The notes beneath the pieces are model-generated. The model had not been told where the DNA came from, did not search any database, and worked only from the letters and a program-made list of their open reading frames with translations. The position numbers and the translations under genes are program-made. A stretch of DNA of 64,000 bases from Egicoccus sp. AB-alg6-2 (GTDB lineage Bacteria > Actinomycetota > Nitriliruptoria > Nitriliruptorales > Nitriliruptoraceae): the NCBI RefSeq assembly GCF_041821025.1, contig NZ_JBGUAY010000005.1, positions 62,001-126,000 of the forward strand, given 5' to 3'. How positions within the stretch are numbered: the first letter of the stretch is position 1; the number at the start of each line of letters is the position of its first letter. This document shows, one piece after another, positions 14,102 through 22,856 of this stretch.

Positions 14102-15288
14102 CAGCGTTCGGCCACCTCGGCGAGATACGCCGCGAGGTTGCGCTGGACCTCGGCGAGGGTGTCACCACCGGTCTTCTCCAGCAGCGCGTCCGCGAGTTCG
14201 TGCGCGACGACGGACTCCAGCACCACGCCGGCGCGCGGCACCGCGCAGGCGTCGGAGCGCTGCGTGATCGCGACCGCCTCGTCGTGGGTGTCGATGTCGA
14301 CCGTCCGCAGCGGGCGGGGCAGCGAGGAGATCGGTTTCATCGCGACGCGCAGCCGCAGCGGTTGTCCGGTCGACATGCCGGCCTCGAGGCCGCCCGCGCG
14401 ATCGGAGAGCCGGGCGTAGGTGGAGCCGTCGTGGACGATCTCGTCGTGGGCCTGGGAGCCGGGGCGGTCGGCGAGCGCGAAGCCGTCGCCGAACTCGACG
14501 CCCTTCATGGCCTGGACCGACAGGCACGCGGCCGCGAGCCTGGTGTCGAGCTTGCGGTCCCAATGGACGTGGCTGCCGAGTCCCGGAGGCAGGCCGTACG
14601 CGATCACCTCGATGGTGCCGCCGAGCGTGTCGTTGTCGGCATGGGCCCGGTCGATGCGCTCGATCATGGCCCGAGCGGTGGCGTCGTCGAAGCAGCGCAC
14701 CTCGGAGGCGTCGATGCGGTCGAGGTCGTCGGGTCCCGGACGCGGGGCGTCGTCGGGGGCGCGGACCCCGCCGATGTTGACGACGTGGCTGACGACGGCG
14801 ATGCCGACCTCGGCCAGCAGCCGCTTGGCGATCGTGCCGACGACGACGCGAGCCGCGGTCTCGCGGGCCGAGGCGCGCTCCAGCGCGTCGCGGACGTCGT
14901 CGTAGCCGTACTTGAGCGCGGCGGTGAGGTCGGCGTGTCCGGGCCGCGGACGCGTCAGGCGTTGTCCCCGGCCCGTTTCCCGGATCGTGTCGAGGTCGTC
15001 CCGAGGCTCGGGATCCATCGCGTCGACCCACTTGGGCCACTCGGTGTTGCGGATCAGCACGGCGATGGGCGCACCCATGGTGCGGCCGTGACGGACGCCG
15101 CCGAGGATCTCCAGCTCGTCGACCTCGAACGCCATCCGTGGCGAGCGGCCGTGTCCGAGCCGGCGGCGTGCGAGCTCCTCACCGAGCAGCTCGCTGGACA
15201 CCGTCAGGCCCGCCGGCATGCCCTCGAGCGTGGCGACCAGCGCAGGACCGTGCGACTCCCCTGCGGTCAGGTAGCGCAGACGCGGCAC
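14101..15288 (-). CDS. aroC: Chorismate synthase
   Basis: 395 residues, full length. FMNH2-dependent enzyme that turns EPSP into chorismate, last step of the shikimate pathway. Begins LRYLTAGESHGPALVATLEG, with the conserved GHGRSPRM and the sequence RPRPGHADLTAALKY; the FMN-binding C-terminal part has RSDACAVPRAGVVLE. An aroE gene lies 15.6 kb upstream, on the far side of the pilus block. 80 nt separate its start from the next gene. Confidence 0.97.
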   Translation of the reverse strand: MPRLRYLTAGESHGPALVATLEGMPAGLTVSSELLGEELARRRLGHGRSPRMAFEVDELEILGGVRHGRTMGAPIAVLIRNTEWPKWVDAMDPEPRDDLDTIRETGRGQRLTRPRPGHADLTAALKYGYDDVRDALERASARETAARVVVGTIAKRLLAEVGIAVVSHVVNIGGVRAPDDAPRPGPDDLDRIDASEVRCFDDATARAMIERIDRAHADNDTLGGTIEVIAYGLPPGLGSHVHWDRKLDTRLAAACLSVQAMKGVEFGDGFALADRPGSQAHDEIVHDGSTYARLSDRAGGLEAGMSTGQPLRLRVAMKPISSLPRPLRTVDIDTHDEAVAITQRSDACAVPRAGVVLESVVAHELADALLEKTGGDTLAEVQRNLAAYLAEVAER

Positions 15289-15368
15289 GGCGAACAGTCC
15301 TCGGACGGCGGTGATGCACGGCGGAGCCTACCGGCGCGCCCACCTGCGCCCGACGCGGGGTCGGCCGC

Positions 15369-16550
15369 TCAACCGGATCCGAAACTGGTGGTCCCGGTGT
15401 GCTCCTCGCGCCAGCCCTGCACCGTGAAGTCGTCGGCGACCACGTCGCGGAACCGTTCGTCGTAGTGGAACTTCCAACCACCACGTCCGTCGAGCGTCCG
15501 ACAGACGATCGACCCGTAGATGTCGCCCTGCGCGTTGGGGCCGGCGCAGTCGGAGGTGGGGGCGTAGATCCCGGCCGCGATACTGGTGTGGTTGTTCGCC
15601 GAGACGGTCCCGTTCGCGAGGTAGATCAGCAGCGCGGTCGCTTCCGGTCGCGGTGTCAGCGTGCTCGCGTTGAAGCCGCTGGGGAGATTGACGCAGGCGA
15701 CCTTGGTGCAGTCGGGGTCGTTTCCCTGTCCCTCGAGCCGCAACGTGCCCGACGGCGCGATGTAGATCCGCGTGGGCTCGGTGGTTGGCGGGTCAGCGGC
15801 CTGCAGCTGGTGGTTGCCCGCGGGAAACGTGACGTTGCTGAAGCAGTAGGTGTGCCCCCTCACCAGGCGGTACTGCCCGGTGTACGCGCCGTCATTGCGG
15901 CCGAAGCAGGGCCCGTCGTCGGCGTAGGCCTGCTCACCGAGGTTGGGGAGGTAGGCCGGCTCGGGAACGGTCTCCACCCCGACGACCACGGTGCCCTTCT
16001 CGCCATAGGTCGCGTTGTTGTAACGCATCACCCAGTCGACGGTCGCGTTGCCGCGAAGTGTGATCTCGTTGTTCGAGCCGACGCGTCCCAGGCGGTTGGT
16101 CCCCGTGGCGTTGTAGGAGTCGGAGACGTTGCCGCCTCGGAGTTCGATCCGCAGATCGGCGAACGCGGCCAGGCTGAACACCTGGTGGGGGCCGATGGTG
16201 GCCTCGACCACGCGGGTTGCCTCGCCGAACCGGCCCTCCGAGCGCACCTGCCACCGCGTCTCGCCGACGCGGGTGGCCGTCCAGCTGGTCTCGCCACCGT
16301 CGATCGGCAGGACTTCGTCGAGACTCTGGATCGGGTCGTCCGGCTCGATCAGCGCCAACTGCGTGAAGGCGCGCTGCACACCCGCGTCCGCCACCTGGAT
16401 CGCCTGGTTGAAGTCGCGGTCGCTGCGTGCGGTGAGCTGGCCGGTTCGTACGTCGCTGAAGACGACCACGATCAGCCCGCCGATCACGATCGACGCGAGC
16501 AGGACCATGATCAACGAGCCGGACTCGTCCCGATGAAGACGTGTAAGCAT
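15369..16550 (-). CDS. PilX/GspK-like pilus assembly protein with single N-terminal membrane segment
   Basis: 393 residues from ATG 16550, one base after the stop of the upstream prepilin gene. The N-terminus (HRDESGSLIMVLLASIVIGG) resembles a class III prepilin leader with a hydrophobic helix at about residues 12-32 but lacks Glu at +5, as in GspK and PilX-type minor pilins. The following 350 residues are polar and rich in Asn, Thr and Gly, with Cys pairs (TYCFSN, CTKVACVN, DCAGPN), and look like an exported head domain. The repeated mention of loop-rich segments suggests an adhesive or tip role, which is inference. Last gene of the pilus block. Confidence 0.7.
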   Translation of the reverse strand: MLTRLHRDESGSLIMVLLASIVIGGLIVVVFSDVRTGQLTARSDRDFNQAIQVADAGVQRAFTQLALIEPDDPIQSLDEVLPIDGGETSWTATRVGETRWQVRSEGRFGEATRVVEATIGPHQVFSLAAFADLRIELRGGNVSDSYNATGTNRLGRVGSNNEITLRGNATVDWVMRYNNATYGEKGTVVVGVETVPEPAYLPNLGEQAYADDGPCFGRNDGAYTGQYRLVRGHTYCFSNVTFPAGNHQLQAADPPTTEPTRIYIAPSGTLRLEGQGNDPDCTKVACVNLPSGFNASTLTPRPEATALLIYLANGTVSANNHTSIAAGIYAPTSDCAGPNAQGDIYGSIVCRTLDGRGGWKFHYDERFRDVVADDFTVQGWREEHTGTTSFGSG

Positions 16551-16551
16551 T

Positions 16552-17181
16552 TCAGCCGCTCCTGTACCGCATGTTGCGGACGGTGATGTAGGTCTCGGCG
16601 CGCACCGGCGACTGGTCGGACAGCGTGCGTTCGAGGCGGAGGCCGATCTTGTAGGCGTCGGAGTAGGCCAGGTCGCACGCCTCCGACGGACCAGGCGTCG
16701 GAGGGGTGCACACGATCGGGTCCCCGTAGTCGTCGAAGTAGGTGAAGACGGGGTCGGAACCGTTGTCGACGGCGGTGACGAGGGTTCGGCGCGGCAGGGT
16801 CGTGAGCTCGACGACGCCGCTCTCGATGTCGGCGATGTCGCCGATGGCCGTGTCCTGGACCAGGAACTGCTGGCCGTCCTCCTCCACCACGGCGAACGAG
16901 ATGACCTGCACCTGACCGTTGCGCACGACCTCCGCACCGATCTGGGTGCCGTAGGCGCCGTTCTCGCTGACGTAGAGCGGGTCGGCGGCGCGAAGTTCAC
17001 GACCGACGCGTTGCAGGGCCACCTCGAGCTCGTGGATGGCCATGGTGCGTGCCGTGGTCGTTCGGGCGCTCTGCATCCCGGTCACGATGGCACTGACGAC
17101 CACCGATCCGACGACACCAAGCAGCACCATCGAGACGAGAAGCTCGACGAGGGTGAATCCCTGTTCCGACGATCGCTTCAT
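16552..17181 (-). CDS. Type IV minor prepilin (PilW/PulJ-like)
   Basis: 209 residues. Class III leader MKRSSEQG followed by FTLVELLVSMVLLGVVGSVV, with cleavage expected between Gly8 and Phe9 by PilD and Glu at +5 of the mature protein. The remaining part is a soluble pilin head with the basic stretch RTTTARTMAIHELEVALQRVG, as in PilW/GspJ-type minor pilins that prime pilus assembly. Overlaps the upstream large prepilin gene by 4 nt and is followed after 1 nt by the PilX-like gene. Confidence 0.85.
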   Translation of the reverse strand: MKRSSEQGFTLVELLVSMVLLGVVGSVVVSAIVTGMQSARTTTARTMAIHELEVALQRVGRELRAADPLYVSENGAYGTQIGAEVVRNGQVQVISFAVVEEDGQQFLVQDTAIGDIADIESGVVELTTLPRRTLVTAVDNGSDPVFTYFDDYGDPIVCTPPTPGPSEACDLAYSDAYKIGLRLERTLSDQSPVRAETYITVRNMRYRSG

Positions 17182-18680
17182 TCGCAGCTCGAGTCGAGTT
17201 CGACCCGGTTCGGCTGGCGGACCTCGAGCTGCGAGGACTGGACCGGACCGGCCGACCCTCCATCAGCCGTACGCGCGGCGCTGACGCTGAATCGCGTGCG
17301 GTCGTTCTTGCGGAATCCGTGGCTGTCGCCCATCGGCAACGTCAGGGTGAAGTACGTGCCGGCCGGCGAGATGGTGGCCGGGTCGGGAGGAACCATGGCC
17401 TGCGTGCGCTGCTCGCGGTTGGCGGTGTAGCTGACCGTCACGGAATAGTCGCCGGGGGTCATGCCGGTGACCAGCGCAGTCACCTCGACGGTGCGGTAGA
17501 AGCGTCCATTGGCGTCGAGGCAGACCCGATGCCGGTTGACGATCGGTGTGCCGACCGTCACGGCATACGACGTCGCCGGTTCATCCCCGCCAGGAGGCGG
17601 CGTCACGACGGGCGGCAGGGCCTCACCGGAGTCCGTGGGATCGAGGCGCTGCGGGAAGGGCGTGCCGCCCCAGAACGACGCGGTCGTCGTGCCGCCGAAG
17701 GTCTCGGTGCCCGAAGCAACGGTGAGCGAGCCGGTGACGCGAAAGGGCCGCGGTCCGTTCGGGAAGCGGTGTTCACTCGGCACGGTGCCCTCGAAGGCGA
17801 GGAACAGGCCGGTTTCGGGATCCGTGACGGACGGCGTCAGGTGCAGGGTGCGCTGCTCCAGCGGCGGTGGTGGCGCCTGTTGTGGCTCCTCCTCCGGCGG
17901 CTCGGTCGGCGCCTCCTCGGATTCGTCGACCGGTTCGGGCTCCTCCGGCACGAAGAAGTGGTCCGCGGGGATGCTGAAGTAGCTGACCGACGCGGCCTCC
18001 ACCCCCCGACTGAACCGCACCACGACGTTCAGCGGCTGCGTCGGGCTGTCCACCAGCGATCCGGCGTCGGGGCCGCGCAGCTCCATCGGCGACGGACCGA
18101 CCTGGAACTGGATGACCCGTGGACGGAGGGGGTCACCGGCCTCCGCTGGCGTGGCCGCGCGCATGCTGTCGAAGCGTTGCGTGATCGTGTTGCCCATGAC
18201 CTCCCACCGCAGGAAGGTGGTGAAGCGCTTGATGCCGCCGTCGTCCTCGTCCCAGGTGACGAGCTGGAACACCTCGTAGTCACGTCCGTCGATGGTCAAG
18301 GTCGGCGGCACGGCATAGGGCACGAGGTCACGGCGAGAGGAGCACGGGGCGGGTGGCGCGGGGCAGGCGCCCGGCCCCTCGAGGAGCACGAGGTCGCGCC
18401 CCTCGAAGGTCTCGGCGTCCGGGTCGAAGGTCGCCGCGATCTCCGGGAGGTCCGCCAGCCCGTCCAGTTCCTGGTCGTAGAGGGCGGTGTCCGACCAGGG
18501 CAACGCCTGCAGTTCCTCGTGGAGGCGATTGGCGACGGCCGTGGCCTGCACCCGGCGCTCGTTGTCGACGGCGCTGCGCCCGAAGGTGATGAGCGAGCCG
18601 GCCGCTGCCGCAAGGATGATCGAGAGCAGGCTGAACGCGACGATGAGTTCGACGAGGGTCAGACCCGCCTCGTCGCGCAT
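17178..18680 (-). CDS. Large type IV minor prepilin, about 500 residues
   Basis: Start is set at ATG 18680 so that a normal short leader (MRDEAG) precedes LTLVELIVAFSLLSIILAAA; a GTG at 18773 is in frame but would add 31 polar residues and span a hairpin. Cleavage is expected after Gly6, with Leu rather than Phe at +1 and Glu at +5. The protein is far longer than ordinary pilins: a pilin-like N-terminal third is followed by an acidic Pro/Glu stretch (EPEPVDESEEAPTEPPEEEP) and beta-rich C-terminal segments. This points to a modular tip or adhesin pilin. No family name can be assigned. Confidence 0.8.
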   Translation of the reverse strand: MRDEAGLTLVELIVAFSLLSIILAAAAGSLITFGRSAVDNERRVQATAVANRLHEELQALPWSDTALYDQELDGLADLPEIAATFDPDAETFEGRDLVLLEGPGACPAPPAPCSSRRDLVPYAVPPTLTIDGRDYEVFQLVTWDEDDGGIKRFTTFLRWEVMGNTITQRFDSMRAATPAEAGDPLRPRVIQFQVGPSPMELRGPDAGSLVDSPTQPLNVVVRFSRGVEAASVSYFSIPADHFFVPEEPEPVDESEEAPTEPPEEEPQQAPPPPLEQRTLHLTPSVTDPETGLFLAFEGTVPSEHRFPNGPRPFRVTGSLTVASGTETFGGTTTASFWGGTPFPQRLDPTDSGEALPPVVTPPPGGDEPATSYAVTVGTPIVNRHRVCLDANGRFYRTVEVTALVTGMTPGDYSVTVSYTANREQRTQAMVPPDPATISPAGTYFTLTLPMGDSHGFRKNDRTRFSVSAARTADGGSAGPVQSSQLEVRQPNRVELDSSCE

Positions 18681-18719
18681 GGGCTTGCCGTCGGTTCTCA
18701 CGTCCGGGCACTCCGACAC

Positions 18720-18752
18720 GTGTGGAGGGACCGCGATCCGGTCCCTCCACAC
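18720..18752 (-). repeat. Perfect 14-bp inverted repeat with 5-nt loop between pilus genes
   Basis: Arms GTGTGGAGGGACCG (18720-18733) and CGGTCCCTCCACAC (18739-18752) pair without mismatch around CGATC. It lies in the 89-nt space between the PilP-like gene and the large prepilin. No T-run follows on the minus strand. It may be a GC-only terminator or attenuator, or an RNA-stabilising end that sets the pilMNO-PilP messages apart from the prepilin genes. Confidence 0.75.
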
Positions 18753-18769
18753 ATCGGCACCTCGACCGG

Positions 18770-19564
18770 TCACCTTGAGCTGGCCGGGGCCACTGGTTCG
18801 GCCTCCAGGCAGAGTCGAATGGCACCCTCGACATGCAGCACCTCGGTGCAGGTCCCGTCGATGGCCAGGAGCACGAACTCGTCCGCGAACGACTGGCCGG
18901 GCACGACGCCGTACAGGCGGGGACCGACGCGGATGACGGCGAAGGCCGAACCGTCACCGATGGGCTGGACGGCAGCCAACGTCACCGGCCTGCCGGCGCA
19001 GAGGATGATTCCGTCCTGCAGTGTGCAGGTCGGCGCGCTCGGATCCGGAGCGGGCTCGGTCGGCTCGGGTGACGGCGGCAACGGGACGACGGGTTCCGTC
19101 GGCTCGGGAGCCGGTGGCACCGGCGTCGGTTCCACCGGGATCCACGGTGCGGGCTGGGAGGGATCCGGTTCCCACGGCACCGGCTCGGTGACCGGCGGTG
19201 TCGGCGCTGGCTCGGAGGGTGTCGGCGTCGGGGTGGGATCGACGCCCTCGTCTGCAGCTGCCGGCTCGGGCACGACCGGCTTGAAGGGGTCGTAGGAGAG
19301 CAGCAGTTCGACGGCGTCACCCTGCGTCGTGGCCTCGGCCGGCGTGGCGTGCCCCTCCTCCGCGACCGGTGACTCCTCCGCCGCGTCGGTCCCGTCCTGT
19401 GTCGCTGCGGGTGCGACCGGCAACGACGTCGGTGACTTCCACAACAGGCTGGCACCCAGCACGGCGACGGCGAGGAGCGCCAGGATCCCGAGGACGACGA
19501 GGAGCCTGGACGGACGTCGGGACGTCACGGCTTCCATCGGTGCGGTGGTTGTCGTCGACATCAT
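18770..19564 (-). CDS. PilP/GspC-like bitopic pilus assembly protein
   Basis: 264 residues. One membrane segment (LLVVLGILALLAVAVLGASLLW, about residues 21-42), then a long Pro/Glu/Thr-rich linker (about residues 55-175), then a small C-terminal domain of about 80 residues. A YDPFKPVV motif before the linker recalls the DPF signature of PilP, and the last domain (GDGSAFAVIRVGPRLYGVVPGQ) resembles the HR-type domain of PilP and GspC. Position directly after pilO supports this. In a cell without outer membrane secretin its partner would differ from the Gram-negative case. Overlaps pilO by 4 nt. Confidence 0.65.
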   Translation of the reverse strand: MMSTTTTAPMEAVTSRRPSRLLVVLGILALLAVAVLGASLLWKSPTSLPVAPAATQDGTDAAEESPVAEEGHATPAEATTQGDAVELLLSYDPFKPVVPEPAAADEGVDPTPTPTPSEPAPTPPVTEPVPWEPDPSQPAPWIPVEPTPVPPAPEPTEPVVPLPPSPEPTEPAPDPSAPTCTLQDGIILCAGRPVTLAAVQPIGDGSAFAVIRVGPRLYGVVPGQSFADEFVLLAIDGTCTEVLHVEGAIRLCLEAEPVAPASSR

Positions 19565-20208
19565 CGGTCCCCCATGGCGATGTCCGTGTCGGACCCGCCG
19601 GCCTCGGGTGCGGACGGGTCACCCTCCGCGTCCGTGTCTGCCTCGGCCTCCGGCGGAGGCGGGGTCGACGGAGCGAGCGTGTAGATCGTTCCGCTCAGCG
19701 ACACCGTCAGCAGCGGGTACTCGCCGCGCGCGACCGTCACGTTGGTCCACTGCAGACCGCGAGCGGTGATGGTCGGGTCCTCGATGCGGCGGAAGAAGTC
19801 GACGAGTTGGAAGTAGCTGCCCTCGACCTGCGCGGTCAGGTCGATCGCCGTGATCGGCTGGACGCTCTCCGGGAGCGGTGACGGCCTCGAGGTCGACACC
19901 GCGAGCATCGTGATGCGGGCATCGTCGGCGGCACGCTGCAGTTGGGCGACGGCCGCCGGCAGGGCCGTGTCCTCGGGAACGATGGCCGCCATGGCCGTCA
20001 ACTCGGCCTCGACCTCGGGTGCCCGGTCGCGGATCAGCTGCAGGCGCTCCAGCTCCAACCGCAGCCGTGCCTGTTCGTCCTCCTGAGCCACGATGCGGGT
20101 CTCGACCGCGGCCAGTTCCTCGCGTTGCGGGCGGAACATGAGGAACCAGTACATGCTCGTCACCAGCACGCTGGCGAGGACCACGAGCAGGATGGTCTGG
20201 CGTTTCAT
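19561..20208 (-). CDS. pilO: Type IV pilus inner-membrane alignment protein PilO
   Basis: 215 residues. An N-terminal membrane helix (residues 5-24), a coiled coil with heptads (about 30-65: REELAAVETRIVAQEDEQAR) and a ferredoxin-like C-terminal domain (GSYFQLVDFFRRIED) match PilO, which pairs with PilN to build the ring around the motor. The last 30 residues are a Pro/Glu/Asp-rich tail. Overlaps pilN and the PilP-like gene by 4 nt on either side, so pilM-N-O-P is one coupled unit. Confidence 0.88.
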   Translation of the reverse strand: MKRQTILLVVLASVLVTSMYWFLMFRPQREELAAVETRIVAQEDEQARLRLELERLQLIRDRAPEVEAELTAMAAIVPEDTALPAAVAQLQRAADDARITMLAVSTSRPSPLPESVQPITAIDLTAQVEGSYFQLVDFFRRIEDPTITARGLQWTNVTVARGEYPLLTVSLSGTIYTLAPSTPPPPEAEADTDAEGDPSAPEAGGSDTDIAMGDR

Positions 20209-20825
20209 CGCATGGCCTCCGGCAGACCTTCGGCGTAGCGGTTGGTCCGCGCAAGGGGCGCCAGTTCTCCGTCGATGGAGAACGATGCGACGTCACCTTC
20301 GCCGTCGTCGAGCGACGAGGAGTTGAAGTACAGGTTCTGGAAACTGGCCAGCCTGCTGAGTTCGTGGAGGATGGCCTCCACGCCGGGGGCGTGTGCCTCC
20401 ACCGACTTCCCGGTCAGCGTGAACGAGCCGACGTGCGGGCTCTCGGCCACTGGGCGCGGCAGGTTGATCGAGATCGTCTCGAGTTGCGCATCGCGCGGCA
20501 TCACGGTGGCGAGGTCGTAGAGGATCCAGGAGAGCGACACCTCGTGACCGAGCGCGTCGTGCAGCGCCGCCGCGGCGTTCTGTCTCCGCAGCTCGAGTTC
20601 ACGGAACTCGCTCATCGCGTTGACGTCGTTGCGGACAAGAGCCGTCGCGCTTTCGGCGGCAAGCAACCGCTCCTCCGCGTCACGTACCTGGCCGACGGAC
20701 CAGACGTGCACGGCGCCCAGTGACGCGATCAGCGCCAGTCCGGCACCGGCCACCATCCGTCGCTGACGGGCGGCGCGGCGGCCATCGCGGGTCGACTGCG
20801 GGAGCAGGTTGACGCGGACGCTCAT
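20205..20825 (-). CDS. pilN: Type IV pilus assembly protein PilN
   Basis: 206 residues. Starts with the conserved VRVNLLPQ that binds PilM in the cytoplasm, then a membrane helix at about residues 26-44, a coiled coil and a periplasmic-type domain. Length and order are those of the family. The ATG overlaps the pilM stop (ATGA), and the end overlaps pilO. It bridges the cytoplasmic actin-like PilM with PilO. Confidence 0.9.
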   Translation of the reverse strand: MSVRVNLLPQSTRDGRRAARQRRMVAGAGLALIASLGAVHVWSVGQVRDAEERLLAAESATALVRNDVNAMSEFRELELRRQNAAAALHDALGHEVSLSWILYDLATVMPRDAQLETISINLPRPVAESPHVGSFTLTGKSVEAHAPGVEAILHELSRLASFQNLYFNSSSLDDGEGDVASFSIDGELAPLARTNRYAEGLPEAMR

Positions 20826-21859
20826 TCCAACCCTCCGAGCGCCAGGCCGATGGCCGTGGTCAGCGTCGGGCCGACGGCGCGTAGGCCTTCGGCGTCGTAG
20901 GCCTTGGTCTTCGCCCGCGTGTAGTCGAACGGGCTGGCGAGGTTGACCGGGAGGCGCAGGTGCTGTGCCAGCCGATCCGCGAGGCCGACGAGGCTGGCAC
21001 CGCCGCCGCTGATCACGACCGAGGACACCGGGCGACTGCCGGGCTGCGCCTGGTAGTAGGCGAGCGAACTGCGGAGCTCGTCGATGAAGCGATCGACGTG
21101 CCCGGTGACCACCTGGCTGGCGGCATCCTCGCCACCCAGTCGGCACCGACGCTTCTGTGCCTCTGCGTCGGCCGTGTCGGTGCCGAGCCCCTGCGCAAGG
21201 GCGTCGGTGATGGCGTCGCCCCCGGTCGACAGGATGCGCACGAAGGTCGGCGTACCGGCTTCGTGCACGATCAGGCTGGTCACGCCGGCGCCGAGATCGA
21301 TGAGCGCCTCGCTGCCGCGTTCGAGCGACGAGGTGTTGCCGACTGCGCGCAGCAGCGCGAAGCAGTTGAGGTCGACGCCCTGCGGCTTGAGCCCGGCGCG
21401 CGTGGCGACCTCGACGTGGCTGGCGAGCATCTCGCGGTGCGCAGCGACCAGCAGCACGCGCTGCAGGTGGTCGCCCTCCTCGGTGACCCAGTCCGCGACG
21501 ACGTGCAGGTCGATCTCCGCTTCCTCGACCGCGATCGGCAGGTGCTCCTGCGCCTGGTAGCGGATCGAGGTGCGGAGCTCGTCGATCGGCATGTAGGGCA
21601 TGTCGATCTGGCGAACGACGACCCGTGGATTCGCCACGCCGAGCCAGACCTTGCGGGTCTTGAGCTTGGCGCTGGCGAGCACTTCCTTCAGCGCCTCGGC
21701 GGCGGCGACGGGGTCGAGCACCTCGCCGCCGTTGACGATCGTGGCGGGCAGTTCGATGCCGCCGAAGTTGGTCACGACGGCGCCGGAGCGGGCTTCACTG
21801 ACCTCGGCCACCGTGATGGTGTGCGTACCGATGTCGATCCCTACGGAGCGATTGGCCAC
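20822..21859 (-). CDS. pilM: Type IV pilus assembly protein PilM (actin-like ATPase)
   Basis: 345 residues. Actin/FtsA-fold protein that nucleates PilN on the inner face of the membrane. Phosphate loops VGIDIGTHTITVAEV (N-terminus), LIDLGAGVTSLIVHE (about residue 190) and VVISGGGASLVGLADRLAQ (about residue 280) are clear. Start is GTG at 21859, with no strong Shine-Dalgarno. It opens the pilMNO-PilP unit and sits 54-61 nt behind a sigma-28-like promoter motif. Confidence 0.93.
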   Translation of the reverse strand: MANRSVGIDIGTHTITVAEVSEARSGAVVTNFGGIELPATIVNGGEVLDPVAAAEALKEVLASAKLKTRKVWLGVANPRVVVRQIDMPYMPIDELRTSIRYQAQEHLPIAVEEAEIDLHVVADWVTEEGDHLQRVLLVAAHREMLASHVEVATRAGLKPQGVDLNCFALLRAVGNTSSLERGSEALIDLGAGVTSLIVHEAGTPTFVRILSTGGDAITDALAQGLGTDTADAEAQKRRCRLGGEDAASQVVTGHVDRFIDELRSSLAYYQAQPGSRPVSSVVISGGGASLVGLADRLAQHLRLPVNLASPFDYTRAKTKAYDAEGLRAVGPTLTTAIGLALGGLE

Positions 21860-21919
21860 GATTCAGCCGTTCGAGAGCGTGGCGTACCAGGCGGATTGCT
21901 GGGCGCGTCAAGACGTTCC

Positions 21920-21946
21920 GTCGGCAGCAGAGGGCCCGGGCTTGAG
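21920..21946 (-). promoter_or_regulatory. Sigma-28-like promoter motif upstream of pilM
   Basis: CTCA (21946-21943) is followed after exactly 17 nt by GCCGAC (21925-21920), with GCTCAAG as the full upstream box and GCCGACGG downstream. The same arrangement occurs upstream of the pilin and of the Roadblock gene. FliA/WhiG-class consensus is TAAA or CTCA, 15-17 nt, then GCCGATAA. The start of transcription would be near 21913, about 54 nt before pilM. Confidence 0.6.
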
Positions 21947-22015
21947 CGAATAGGCCGTGCCGCGCGCCCGCGCAGCCGATACGCCCATGTTGCGCGGGTG
22001 GTTACCGCGCCCGGC

Positions 22016-22819
22016 TCAACCGAGACCGAGGACCGATCGCACCACGGCAGCGCTGCCGTCGGGGGCCAGGACCGGGATGAGCGCCCCCGCCGCGAGGTAG
22101 GGACCGAAGGGGATCCGGCTGGCGAGCTTCGCGCGGCGCATCGCCAGGAGGACGACGACCACGATGACCGCACTGATCATCGTTCCGTACGCGAACGCAA
22201 CGAGGTGCACCCCGCCGAGGTAGCCGACGACGAGCCCGATGGAGATGGCGAGCTTGACGTCACCCATACCCATGCCCGTCTGCCCGCGGACGAGCCGGAA
22301 CGCCTCGGCGAACAGGAACATGATGCCCGGGACGGCGACGGCCCAGATCAGTGCACGGCGTAGATCGGTCCACGTGCCAGTGAAAGCCGCGGCGGGAACC
22401 AGCAGCGCCAGCAGCACGAAGGGCAGCCGGTAGGTCAACCGGTTGGGGATGATGCGGTGCTCGAGGTCGATCGCCGTCGCGACGACGAGGGACCACGTGA
22501 AGACCAGCAGGACGGGCAATATCGGGTCCAACCCCCACACCCAGGCGACGGCCCCGAACAGGATCGCGGTCGTCGCCTCGACGACGGCGTAGCGCGCGGC
22601 GATGGGCGCGCCGCAGTGGCGGCACCTCCGCTGCAGGAGGAGCCACGAGACGACCGGCACGTTGTCCCGCGCCGAGATCAGCGCCCCACATGCGGGACAT
22701 GCCGATCGCTTCGGCGAGGTGACCGTCCCCCCACGCGGCCACCGATGGATCGGCACATTCGCGAAAGACCCGACCAGCAGACCGATGATCACCGCCAGCG
22801 CAACGACAGCCGCGTCCAC
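22016..22819 (-). CDS. pilD: Prepilin peptidase / N-methyltransferase
   Basis: 267 residues, polytopic membrane protein. Cleaves class III leaders and methylates the new N-terminus. The cytoplasmic N-methylase loop keeps both zinc pairs (CPAC and CRHC, about residues 41-69). The two catalytic aspartates are in TAIDLEHRIIP and in TGMGMGDVKLA, the GxGD protease signature. Start GTG at 22819 has AAGGGGCGGA just upstream. Mycobacteria have a related gene at the corresponding place between aroE and aroC. A terminator separates it from the pilin gene. Confidence 0.95.
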   Translation of the reverse strand: MDAAVVALAVIIGLLVGSFANVPIHRWPRGGTVTSPKRSACPACGALISARDNVPVVSWLLLQRRCRHCGAPIAARYAVVEATTAILFGAVAWVWGLDPILPVLLVFTWSLVVATAIDLEHRIIPNRLTYRLPFVLLALLVPAAAFTGTWTDLRRALIWAVAVPGIMFLFAEAFRLVRGQTGMGMGDVKLAISIGLVVGYLGGVHLVAFAYGTMISAVIVVVVLLAMRRAKLASRIPFGPYLAAGALIPVLAPDGSAAVVRSVLGLG

Positions 22820-22856
22820 TTCCGCCCCTTCAGCCGCGCGAAAACTAGCCCAAGCC

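Noticed and set aside
18681-18773. Longer start (GTG 18773) for the large prepilin, overlapping the PilP-like stop as GTGA
   Set aside because: It would add 31 polar residues before a class III leader and require translation through a 14-bp hairpin; the ATG at 18680 gives a normal leader.
21906-21911. TTGACG box upstream of pilM as a housekeeping -35
   Set aside because: No acceptable -10 at 16-18 nt; the GCTCAAG/GCCGACGG pair is the better explanation.
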